A stretch of DNA of 64,000 nt, from contig OU452198.1 of assembly GCA_911728435.2 (NCBI GenBank), forward strand, positions 12,434,001-12,498,000, read 5' to 3'. Shown piece by piece: positions 40,093 to 52,200 of the stretch (within the stretch, counting starts at the first letter, position 1; each line of letters starts with the position of its first letter). The position numbers and the translations under genes are program-made. The stretch is from Apoderus coryli (lineage: Eukaryota > Arthropoda > Insecta > Coleoptera > Attelabidae). Under the pieces are notes generated by a model. It saw only the letters and a program-made list of their open reading frames with translations. It made no database searches and was not told the origin of the DNA.

Positions 40093-40296
40093 TTACTGGT
40101 CTAAACTATTTGCTGTAGGTACTACTTTCTTTTTTAATAACCATTCGTTCCTTACAATTAGAAATATACATAAAAACGTGACAGCAGCTGTTAAAAATGA
40201 ACCATACTTCAACATAACCTCAACACATGGCAATGTGTACGTAGCTGCATGTATAATGTTAATTATCTCTTGTGGGACGTCCTTGTCTTCGACGCT
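40093..40296 (-). CDS. Gene B last coding exon: second membrane helix
   Basis: 67 codons plus TAA: 'SVEDKDVPQEIINIIHAATY', then 'YGSFLTAAVTFLCIFLIVRN' and a short basic tail. It is the same length (204 nt including the stop) and the same phase as the last exon of gene A. Confidence 0.9.
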   Translation of the reverse strand, partial: SVEDKDVPQEIINIIHAATYTLPCVEVMLKYGSFLTAAVTFLCIFLIVRNEWLLKKKVVPTANSLDQ

Positions 40297-43200
40297 CTGG
40301 AAGAAAGAAAATAATATTATATACAAACCGTTCATCAATTATTGAACAATCAATGTTTTATTTGAATAGAATTAGCCGATACTTGTTGGAAATTCATTAT
40401 AACTGCGTAAAATAAAACAACTTTAGTTTTAAATATTTCCAAACTTTTATAATATACAAATTTATATTTCAAAATCACACGACGTTTCGTCCACACAGTG
40501 GCTTTATCAAGTGTCGTGTGATTTTGAAATATAAATTTGTATATTATAAAAGTTTGGAAATATTTAAAACTAAAGTTGTTTTATTTTACGCAGTTACAAT
40601 GTTTTATTAATTCAACTTGTTTTACTCGTTAATCAAAATATGTTCATTAATTGAACAATCAATGTTTTATTAATTCAACTTGTTTTACTTGTTAATCAAA
40701 ATATTTCCACAATGTGTATTCTATTATTTTTAGATTCTTATAATTAAAAGTAACTATTGTCCAAATTTCACTTTCTGACACTAAGTTATTTCACCACTGA
40801 AGATGAAAGTTTGAACTTTCGAAACATGTATGGTTTGGTTGTACCAATGATAATCTAATGTGATTATACAGAGTTATATTGTGGAGTACACCACTTTTAT
40901 TGTGTTTTGTAAAATAATATTAGGTATACGTGAATCCAAAGCCTCCACGAATTATAATAAAAATCGCTCATGTTATAATACGAGGCATGTTTTTAAGTAA
41001 GTACCGTTTTGGAATTAAAAAAAGAGGTGCAAAGATATCGCAATAATTTTATTTTTACATGAAAGCCTGTACCTTAATCTACTTTTCTACATAATTTCCG
41101 TGAATATTGAGGCACTTGTCATAACGTGGCACCAGTTTTTGAATACCCTCCTCATAAAATTCTACCGCCTGACTTGCTAACCACTGTATCACAAATGTTT
41201 TGACTTCGTTATCGTCTTGAAGACGCTGACCACCCAGGTGTTTCTTCAAGTGCAGGAACAAATGGTAGTCGCTGGGCGCCAGATCAGGGCTGTATGGAGG
41301 ATGATCTAGAGTTTCCCATTTAAAAGATTTGATGAGATCTTTGGTCCGATTAGCCACATGTAGACGGGCATTGTCATGCAGCAAAACGATACCCTTACTC
41401 AACTTGCCACGTCTTTTGTTCTGGATTGCCCGACGCAGATTGTTCAATGTCTCACAATAAGACGCTGCATTGATTGTCTCATTACGAGGCAGAAACTCCA
41501 CTAGCAATACTCCTTTTCTGTCCCAAAAAACTGTGCACATGATTTTCCGGGCAGAAATTGTTTGCTTAAACTTCACTCTTTTGGGTGATGGTGAATGTCG
41601 CCATTCCATGGATTGTTGTTTCGATTCTGGTGTGACGTAGGCCACCCATGTTTCGTCACCAGTAACAATTTGGTCTAAAAAATCTTCACCTTCATTGTGG
41701 TACCGCTCAAAGAAAGTCAATGCACTGCCTAAACGTTGGGTTTTGTGCAAATCCGTCAACATTTTTGGAACCCAACGTGAACACAATTGATACAGTGGTT
41801 AACAAGTCAGGCGGCAGAATTTTCTGAGGAGGGTATTCAAAAACTGGTGCCACGTTATGACAAGTACCTCAATATTCACGGAAATTATGTAGAAAAGTAG
41901 ATTAAGGTACAGGCTTTCATGTAAAAATAAAATTATTGCGATATCTTTGCACGTCTTTTTTTAATTCCAAAACGGTACTTACTTAAAAAACATGCCTCGT
42001 ATAAGTTTACTATCACCCAAATGGATTCATTATACCTATTGTTTAATGTTTTGTATTGTTTTCTTGTCAAGTTGACTGTTAATTTTTATGTTCGCCTTTA
42101 TGCCAAATAAAGATGGCGACTAGAACAACTTTCATATCATATTATGTAGCTAGGTAGGTTTAAAATAAGTAAGTCCGCACCGAGCCCTTCACTGCGACCA
42201 CCCAGGGTCTATTGTGGCTCATACATATTTATATTTTTATGTTTTGCTTCTTTATTATGTAGGCACTACTAGAAACTGAAGCTTTCATGAGCGGTTATCA
42301 CGCAATCGTTCAACCGGTGGAATATCGAACTCTTCATGACTAAAACCCTCAGAAATTGTATTATTAAAAAGGTAAAATAGGCGCAGTAAATATGATCCAT
42401 TGGTTGAAGAAGTAGAGCTTATTGAAGCAAATACAAAAAGCGAGTGGTCAAAAATCCACAGAAAATGAACCACAAGCTCAATTGCCTCATGAAATATCAG
42501 GTATAGTTTATCCAAAGTTAATTTAAAATATACAAATTTAGCGATTCTACCGGGGTTATCCGTTGCCATGCCTCTTTACATTATAAAAGGGCATCGAATG
42601 CAGCGTTTTTGGATACATTTCTCCCTCGTATATAAGACGTACAACAAATCATGCCTGTCAAAGGATACCGACAGTAATAAAAATAACTACATTGACTGGA
42701 AAAAGTATTTGTTAATGATTAATCGAAAAAAAAAAGAGTTTGCAAATAAATATATGAATGAAACAAATAATTTTTGGCAACGTGTTATTTTCTCAGATTA
42801 ATCTAAATATAATTGGATGGACATCATATGGTATGGCGACGACTTAATGTGGAATTTAAACAAGAAAATGTGTGTCCGACAGTAAAACACGTTGGCAGAA
42901 TATTTTACCCATGATTTGTTCAATAGTTTTTCGTAGATTAATAAAATGGACAGTGCTGCCAATGGCTATGATCTAAATTATGCTCACCGTCGTCCGTAAT
43001 TATGAGATTTTATCCAACATTGTGCGATTTCTCAAAAAGCCTTTGAAATAAGTAAAAAAGGCTATAAATTAAGTAAAAAAACGCTGATGATTTAAAGGCA
43101 GTAATATGACTGGATAATAACCGTATATGTTATACTGTCTTCTTCTATTTATATGGCAAATATGCATTTCTGTAGATAAATCTTACGCAGTGCTTTTAAA

Positions 43201-46200
43201 CACCTAGGAGCTTCAAATTATGCGCTTTTTATGCGATTATAGTGGAAATATGCGCAATTAGGCGATTTTTTCCGGTTCGAAAATTATTACCCAACGCATC
43301 AAATTATGCGCAAACTGCATAATTATGCGCCAATCGGCAACACTGAAAATTAAAGAACATCTATTAAATTAGATAATAATTTTTAATAAAACCTCAAGTG
43401 GATGAAACTTTTTGCAGTCACTGTATACAGTGAAAGTGTATAGGACTGGCCGTGTCAGATATATCAGACACGTCCAGTATACGACACGAGCGGAACACGT
43501 TGGGAGTTTAAGCATCAACATTTTTATGTGCAAAGCCAGCGTCTTCTTTTAAATATTCATCATCAAAAATGGCAATTTAGCCAGTACGATTTACAAAAAG
43601 AAACTTAAATAACGAGTAATGTTAGTTGTATAATTAATATTAGTATACACATAAAAAGTTTTTCTATAAAAATGGCGAGTTGTACATACTTAATCCAATT
43701 TCATTCTAACACGTATTTAATGACAATAATAATAGTCCTCAATGGAAATTTTAACTTAACATTATGTTGTAAGTTTCTCCTTTTGCCACTGATGATGGAA
43801 CGAGAGTTCCGAAATATGTTTGGACAATTTTAAATTTCTATTCAATTTATTTTTGTGGAGACTGAATTTTATTTATTTATCATCGAGATTTATCATCAGT
43901 TAAAGTCTGAACATAATGAAGTGACGAATTATCAAATTTTTACGTTCTATAGAAAATATCACTGACTAAGTGAGTAAAATTTGTTGTTCGTTTATAATAT
44001 CAGAAGCATATTATTATAAATGTATCTACTTAGCAGCATAACAAGTATTAACAATAGTATTAATTATTATAAAGGTGCGTGTTCATCTATGTCTAAACTT
44101 CTAAAAACAAAAACAGTCTTTTTCAGCGTAGGTTGATATGTTGCTGTGCTGGAGCGGCAAAGAAAAATACAGTATACTTTTATACAAATGAACATACAAT
44201 AATTGTTAATACATAAAGGATTTTTAAAATATCGTAGAACATGTACTGTTCTGAAAAGTTAAAAGGGTGCGCCTATAGACGGCTACGGTCGGTATTGATA
44301 TTACAAAGGGATACTGAGTTGTGGTTTTTTATACCATTTTAAACTAATATCAGAAAGACTATACCACACACCGCAATATTTGCGAAATGCAATAGTATCG
44401 GCATTCAGAGAGTTGCGAGCAATACTCATAATACTTTTAAATGCTCTAGGAAGAAAAAGAAAAGCATGCGAATCATGTATTAGGCACAATGGGGAACAAT
44501 TTGAAGAGTATTTTTAATATATTTAGTGTTTATATTTCTAGCATTTCGTTGTTGTTGCTTGCTTTAGTAAGCTATTTTCTTTCTATTTACCTAAAACATT
44601 AAGATTATGTAATAGACTGCAATCCTTAAATATGGTAATTCCCATAGAACTTGAGCTTGCCTGGCAAATACATTTAATTGTAAATACCTGGCATATTGTT
44701 TATGTTGCAAATTATGAACTTACCACTTCAAACCATGCTACCGGCAATATTAATCTATCCTCAAACATGTTGACCTGAGACATGCCAAAAGATTTCTGAA
44801 CTTGAACATTGACTTGTAAACGCGATTTGCCTCCCATCACAATACCCATCGTGGGATGAATATACGCCTTAATAGCATGAGGTCTGGAACCGGGTTCTAA
44901 GCCATTTACACCAGTTTGAACTTTCTTGTCGGTTCCATAGAGATGTGGTGCTGAATAGAATATAGGCACCCCTAGAAATTTATATCGTTCAATATTTTCC
45001 TGTTTGTTTTGAAATATCAAAATAAAAAAGTAGATTAATTTTGAATCACGAGTGGCTTAACTTACCAAAGGTACACTGGGTCACATTAAGAAATCCTTTG
45101 GGTGCACAACTACCATCCTTACAAAAACAACTATTTTCAGGATTGTCTTCAGGCAAATCAAAAATATTATCAGGTTGTTCGTAATGATAGGCTGGAATTT
45201 GATCATCGAACATCATTACCTCACCTTTGTAAACCATTGGCCAAACGCGACATAGTTGTGGTACGTAAAATTTGAGCATCTGCTTGTTTTTAACCAAGTT
45301 TAAGGGAAAGGTAATTCCGTCTGATTCCTGTGAATTGTTAATTGAAACCGATTATAATTCCTGAAGGTGTTAAAAATGGTATACACAAATACAGTGAAAT
45401 TTCGATAGACCTCATAGCGAGTCAAGTTTCGGGATATTCCTGTGAAGAGACCTTAAAGTTTAAAGAGTTGTCATTTATTTTTTATGTTTATTGCCATTGT
45501 ATATTTGTCAAAAAAAAATGAATGTCATCGTATTCTTTCTTTAATTCAGCATCTCTTAGTGCGTCGTGTTTCTTAGGGAACACTAATCTAAGTTTGTCTT
45601 TCCTACAGAGCAGATCAATGCCAAATTTGTCTTTACCTGTATGTTATTGCATGCATCCGTTGCCCAGTAATCAACACTACTTTTCCCATCATAAGTTTCA
45701 ATAATACCAGCCTTACTCGTATCTCTAGCACCGGTGTTCATTGTGAATTCCTCTTGTTGAACACCATCACGCCATGACAACAAACCACACTTATCCAAAA
45801 ATCGTTGGTTACGAAACCTTAAGAAACTTTTGGAAAACTCATAAAAATCATTATTGTAACCATTAACTAGTTTCGATACAGTGACGTTCAGAAATGGTTT
45901 CTGTGACATGCTATTAAGTAGTGCTGAGAAGGACATCCTTACTAGAAACATCGTGTCCTTAACGGTAGCTGCACCAGCTAAGAGAATCATATTAGGCACT
46001 ATGACTATATCAGATTCTGTGCCATTTGAGAGCTCTGGAATGAACCTGAAATTAAATTGTTTGTTAGTATAACATAATAATCGATAGTGGTACAAATAAA
46101 AAGCAAACCACTCCAGGATCAGTAGATCATGTTAAATTTACCCTACAATTTACCTGTATGTACGTTTTTCTTGATAAGACACCAAATTACCATTTCCATT

Positions 46201-49200
46201 AAATCTAACATTGACTTTCTCCATAGTTTCTTCGTATGCGTATGGACCAACTTCTTGTACACTTAATTTTTCATCTAATTTTTCTTCGTATTTTTCTACA
46301 TTGGTGTAATTGAACAAATATATCTTTACTATTGGTTTCACTTGTGGTTGTCTCCACATATCATAAAACGGTGATTTTTCCGATATAATTTTGTAGGAAG
46401 CAATGTAATTTTGAAATACTGGTGTAGCCCACATAATTATTGTTATAAGGAAACTTGTTGCAAATAGTAGGAAAAATCCAGATAGAACTGAAAATAGAAT
46501 TAAATATATTTATTACATCTTTGTTTTGTGACAATTTAGATTAGCGGGCAGAGGTGTTATTGGCCCAATGCGGTCTGCCTTCATGATCAATCAAGCAGCC
46601 CTGGATTTCTATATCAAAAAACCGACTTTGATGAAGAATTTCGCATGGTAATGTTAAGTATAGTATTTCTAATTTTAATTTAAAATGATATAAAAAACCA
46701 CAACTCAATATCCCTTTATAATGTCAATACCGACCGTAGACGTCCATAGGCGCACCCTTTTAACTTTTCATAACAATACATGTCCTACGATATTTTAAAA
46801 ATACTTTATGTACTAACAATTGTATGTTCATTTGTATAAAAGTATACTGTATTTTTCCTTGCCGCTCGAACACAGCAACATGTAAACCTACGCTGAAAAA
46901 GACTGTTTTTGTTTTTAGAAGTTCAAACATAGATGCACACGTACCTAGTCCGTGTTCGAACAGCAAGGAACATACCTTTATAATAATTAATACTATTGTT
47001 AATACTTGTTTTGCATATAAGTTGATACATTTATTATAATATGCTTCTGATATAAACTAACAACAAATTTTTACTCACTTAGTCAGTGACATTTTCTACA
47101 GAACGTAAAAATTTTATAATATGTGTATTCGTCACTTCATTATTTTCAGTCCTAGACACTGTCACTTTATACAGTGACTGCAAAAAGTTTCATCCACTTG
47201 AGGTTTTGTTAAAAATTATTATCTAATTTGATAGATCTTCTTTCATTTTATTAATCTACGAAAAACTATTGACCAAATCATGGTTACAATATTCTGCCAC
47301 CGTGTTTTACTGTCGGACACAAATTTTCTTGTTTAAATTCCACATTAAGTCTTCGCCATACCATATGATGGCCATCCGATTATATTTAGATTAATCTGAG
47401 AAAATAACACGTTGCGAAAAATTATTTCAAATGAAAGAAAACAATCAAAAACTTTCAAAGTCAACTCCACAAAAAACTTTTAATTTAGTTAGCCATCATC
47501 AGTCCTACAATAAAGATAAAAACGAACGCATAACGGGCAACAAATCTATACATAAGTTCATAAGGTAAAAAACTTACCATTCTTATAAAAACATCTGTGT
47601 AGAAAAAATATCAAACATGAATATGAATAACATTACATGAAAACAAACACCTGTGTTGAGTAAATAAATAAAATAGGAATTTTAATGCACCCAAGACCAG
47701 ATTCAAATATATCAAAAGGAAAAAACGAAAAACGTTTAACCTTTTTCTATAAGTACAGTATGTCAAAAAAATTGTTCTATCTTTAGAATTCACCAGACAA
47801 AGGCTAACGTTGTTAACAGTTCTAAAACTAACGACAATATCCGGAATACTACTTCTTATCATTTTAGCAATCTTAAGACAATAGCTACCGGTATAAGTAA
47901 GAGAGACATATCTTATGGTTTCCACAAGAGGACTTACAACCGTAAAAGAAAGTCTAAATCTTGTATAGAATCTAAAATATAGTTTCATAATGGTTGGAAG
48001 AGGGTAACCAATATTATGTGCTAATTGTTTAATCACATTAATCTCTCTCTCAAACCCATCACCACTAAGTGGTAAAGAAAAAGCCCTATGAAACAAACAG
48101 TTGAAAGAAGCGAACCTATGACTAAACGGGTGGAATCAAAGTGTCAGTTGTGGTCGGTTTTCTATATATCTCAAACCCAAAACGATGCGCTAGAGCATCT
48201 CTAATAATCGAAATATCCAAAAACGGAAGTTTGGTGTTAGATTCGAATTCAATTGTAAAATTGATATTAGGGTGTAGGGAATTAACAAAATTCAAAAAAT
48301 CAAAAATAACAGTTGGAGTGCCGTCATACAAAATCGTCCACATATCTGTAATAAAATAGAATCCTCCCAGCAAACTGAGGGTCACTAAGAAAAGAACACT
48401 CCAGATTCTTCATAAAAATTTCAGCTAAAAACGGGGAAAGGTTCGAACCCATAGCCAAACCCGTTTCTTGTCTATAAAACTTATCATTAAATTGAAAGAA
48501 ATTCTGTTCCAAAACCAAACCAAGCAACAAACACAAATCGAGTGCAATATGAGTTGGTACATTGTTATGAAGAAGCTCATGTCTAACTAAAGAGATGCAT
48601 TCCTCCGGTGGAATACTCGGGAATAAATTAGTTACATCAAGTGAGAACAGCAAAGAAGAAGAAGGCACGCCAACATTTTTAATCTTAGAACACAACTCAA
48701 CTGAATTCTTAATCGAGTGTACATTATTAAATCCCGTAAGTTCCCTCAAAGTAACATTCAGCCAGTCAGCAAGAAGCGAACATGGTGAATTAGTATAAGA
48801 AACTACAGGTCTTATGGGGCAGCTAGGTTTATGAATCTTCGGTAGACCATACAATCTAGGAGTAGCTGGGTTCATTTGAATGAAAAAATATGATTTCTTA
48901 TTGAAGTAAGTATCAAGTGTGTTAGTAAGCGAATTTATTGTGTTTTTCACTAATTGATTAAACTTAAGGGTCGAATCACTGGAAATCAATGAAAAAGAAG
49001 GTTCATTTAAAAAATTAGTAACCTTCGAAATGTAGTCAACTCTATCAAGAATGACCAAACAATTCCCCTTATCTGCCTTTGTAAAAATTAGGTTATTGTT
49101 CCTAATCTTCCTCTTAATAGATTTCAGAGTTGAGAGTGCTCGAGTACTAAAACCTCCATATTCAAAATCATAAGATGTCCTAACTCGGTTTAAACAAGAA

Positions 49201-52200
49201 ATAATATTAGTTCTCACAAACTGTTCATCTTCAGCCAAATAAGAATTTAAAATATTATCACAGTCAACAGATACAATCTCAAGGTTATCCCATACTGTTT
49301 TTGAGTCAACATTATTATTTAAGTTAAACTTTAAACCAAGATTCAAAAAACTTTCCTCATTAGAATCAAAATGGGTGCCGCTCAGATTAAGAAAACGTTT
49401 GTGAAACTTAAAATCAGAAAAACAAACATTAGAGTTATTTGAATTCAAATCGGACTCAACACAATCAATAAAATGACGTCTAGATATCAAGTTTGATATT
49501 TTCCTTTATATTATATTATATTTTCGTTTGAAAAATTATTTGTTTCATTCATATATTTATTTGCAAACTCTTTTTTTTTTCGATTAATCATTAACCCAAT
49601 TATTTTTTTCAGTCACTGTAGTTATTTTTATTACTGTCGGTATCCTTTATTATACGTCTTATATACGAGGGAGACATGTATCAAAAAACGCTGCATTCGA
49701 TGCCCTTTTATACTGTAAAGAGGCCTGTGAACGGATAGCCCCGTAGAATCGCTAAATTTATATATTTTAAATTCACTTTGGATAAACTATAACCTCAAAA
49801 TTAAATTTTAGAATAAAGTAGAAAAAATCTAACTTCAAATCGAAATAAAATGACCAAAAGATTGACTTTAGCAAATACCCCAATTCACAGTTTCTTTACA
49901 TTAGTTTAAAACAATAAGTGAACTTTAAAATCCATTTGTTGACAAATTTAGTTTTGAGACATAACACTTGTTACCTCGCAGGTGCTGAATGATCCTCAAA
50001 CAACTGATTCACTCTGTTTATTAGGTTATCATATCTAAATAAGTTTATAAACACGCCTTCTGTTTTAATGTAGGTACATGTAACATTATCAAAAAAAAAA
50101 AAAGTTTCATTGACTTATTTACACAATAATCCATTTCGCGAAATACATTATCAATTAATTAATTTTTCCATAATATGCATAAATAACTAATTAATTAAAT
50201 TGATTTTTTAAATCAAAGTGAGACTTGCAGAAAAAATAAACAATTTGTTTGTTGTTATTTTCAACAAAAATAAAAAGTACTGACGCCACTATATATTATT
50301 TAATTCGTTATCATATTTACGTATTTCGCGGTACATATACGGTATGTCTATTTGCAATAATATAAAAACAATAATAATTATTGATGTTATACATTGTTTT
50401 GAAATTTTCTTTTTATTTTATGACCTCTGACGTAAATACATGATTAGATTTCAGAGCCCCTTTACTGATTTTCCACGATTAGAAACATAAAATCAATCGC
50501 CCCCACGAGGCGACACTATAAGAATACGCGCAATAACAATTAATGGGGCCAGGGAGGATAACACGATACAAAGATTCGTTCAACTAATTGTTTAAAATAG
50601 TTGGCGAACACTTAGAATTTTTAAAAGAACATCTGAAGAAATTCAAACCGATTTATAAAATTTTATATTAGATATAAATAAGCTCACAATGCCCCTGTAT
50701 AGGACAGCCAAGTTTCTAAGAAGTTTCACTTACTCGTATAATTCTGTAACTATGTTCAACTACTATAGTCAGTATCTAGATTTAATGAATGTAACACCCT
50801 ATAATTTTATGAACTGGTTAAAAGAACATTTACTTTCATGTCAATGAGATTTATTATTGCACTGTTATTTTATTTTTATTTTGCGATGTTTATATTATTT
50901 TGAATTACTTGTAGTTTACTTTGTATTGTTTTATTTTGTTTATTTTCTCCTTTTCCTTTTGTTTTGTATTGTTTACTTTGTGTAATGGGTTAAGTATGAT
51001 TGGCCTTTGGCTAGACTTCGCCCATTTCAAAATAAAGGTATCATGGAAATATTTAACTGTAATATAAAATACCGAGCATTTGGCAATAATAAGGCATGAA
51101 TCAACAGATGTTTCTGCGAAGTTTCAGTTAGTGGTAGGTATTACAGCACCTTCAGTTTTTAGCAGCACGAGTAGAATATGGGAACTTACTTTTTCTTTCC
51201 TAATCCGCGTTTGGTCGAACTACGAAAATATGAGGAAATATACTAGTTTACATTTCGTTTCATTATCTAATATAAACAAAATATGAATTAGATGACGCGT
51301 ATACAAGTACCTACCAAAATTATCATCTATTTAAAGAAAGCTGCCAGATGTCTGTTACAATCCACGCGCAATGCAAAATTAACGAAAAAGTTAAATTTTT
51401 CCTTGTTGTTTTTCTTATTATATACTTGTATGTCATTATAAAAGAGTAAACACTTAACTAAGAGACATAACAAACAAATTATTATCATTATACAATTTAT
51501 TGATTACAAAACATGGTGGTGTGATATTTTATTTATAATTTTGTTGAAGAGGTTATCTTTACCAATAAAAAGAAGTCCAATAATCACAAACGAGGTACTC
51601 TGGTGAGTGTTGAATAAAAACAATTATAATAAGCAACACATATAAAATCTAAAAAACTCGTAATCAGCCAGACTTTAAGAAGAAAAGAAGATGGAAATAT
51701 TTTGCAATATTTGCAGATAGTGAACATTTTAAATCAATTCGAAATCCCAATATAATAATAATAATCATCATTTATTGCCCAATTACAAGACAACTTATAA
51801 TAAACACAATAACTAACATACAAGCCACACAACATACAAAACGTAATGTACAGGGTGGGCAAATTTCGATGTTTTTATACAGCGTAAACCGTAATAGACA
51901 GAGCAAAACTAAGTAACACTAAAGATTATAAACAAATCATATATTTCACTCAAGACAATTCCTATTGTTGAAAGTTGTAACAATTTCTCCTCTCGCGCAT
52001 CGATTATTACCCTTCTACAGTTATTGCGCACGCCCATGTGAATTCAGCACAGCTTATACCTACTATAAATATAATATAAGCATAGATAAACAAACATTAG
52101 CTATGATTAATGTTAACAAATCAATGCGCCATTTTATAAAAAGACCTAATCACCATCGACAAACCCTGTCTTTGTTCAAGCTATTTGATCCTTAAAGATA

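Larger units (their letters stand above)
42504..44345 (+). mobile_element. Tc1-like transposon remnant, arm A of a giant inverted repeat
   Basis: Encodes Tc1-type motifs: 'KKKEFANKYMNETNNFWQRV' and 'IFSD' near 42730-42800, then 'GHHMVWRRLNVEFKQEN' and 'CPTVKH' before 42900. It matches, inverted, 46677-49792. Relative to that arm it contains two insertions, a hAT-like MITE at 42951-43345 and a ~470-base segment at ~43440-43908. It lies in gene B intron 5. Confidence 0.75.
46677..49792 (-). mobile_element. Tc1-like transposon remnant, arm B, split by a Penelope-like element
   Basis: Inverted counterpart of 42504-44345. Blocks 46677-47410 and 49545-49792 flank the Penelope insertion. The minus strand encodes 'RVIFSD', then 'HHMVWRRLNVEFKQENLCPT' and 'VKHGGRIL'. 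Together with arm A it encloses exons 2-5 of gene B. Confidence 0.75.

Noticed and set aside
46760..47039. ORFs on both strands in the arm of the inverted repeat
   Set aside because: They lie in non-coding parts of the Tc1-like remnant, with no motif, and the counterparts in the other arm are broken.
47500..47540. Intact hammerhead at the 3' end of the Penelope-like element
   Set aside because: CTGATGA is present on the minus strand, but no complementary stem II strand or GAAA follows at the right distance, so it is at best a decayed relic.
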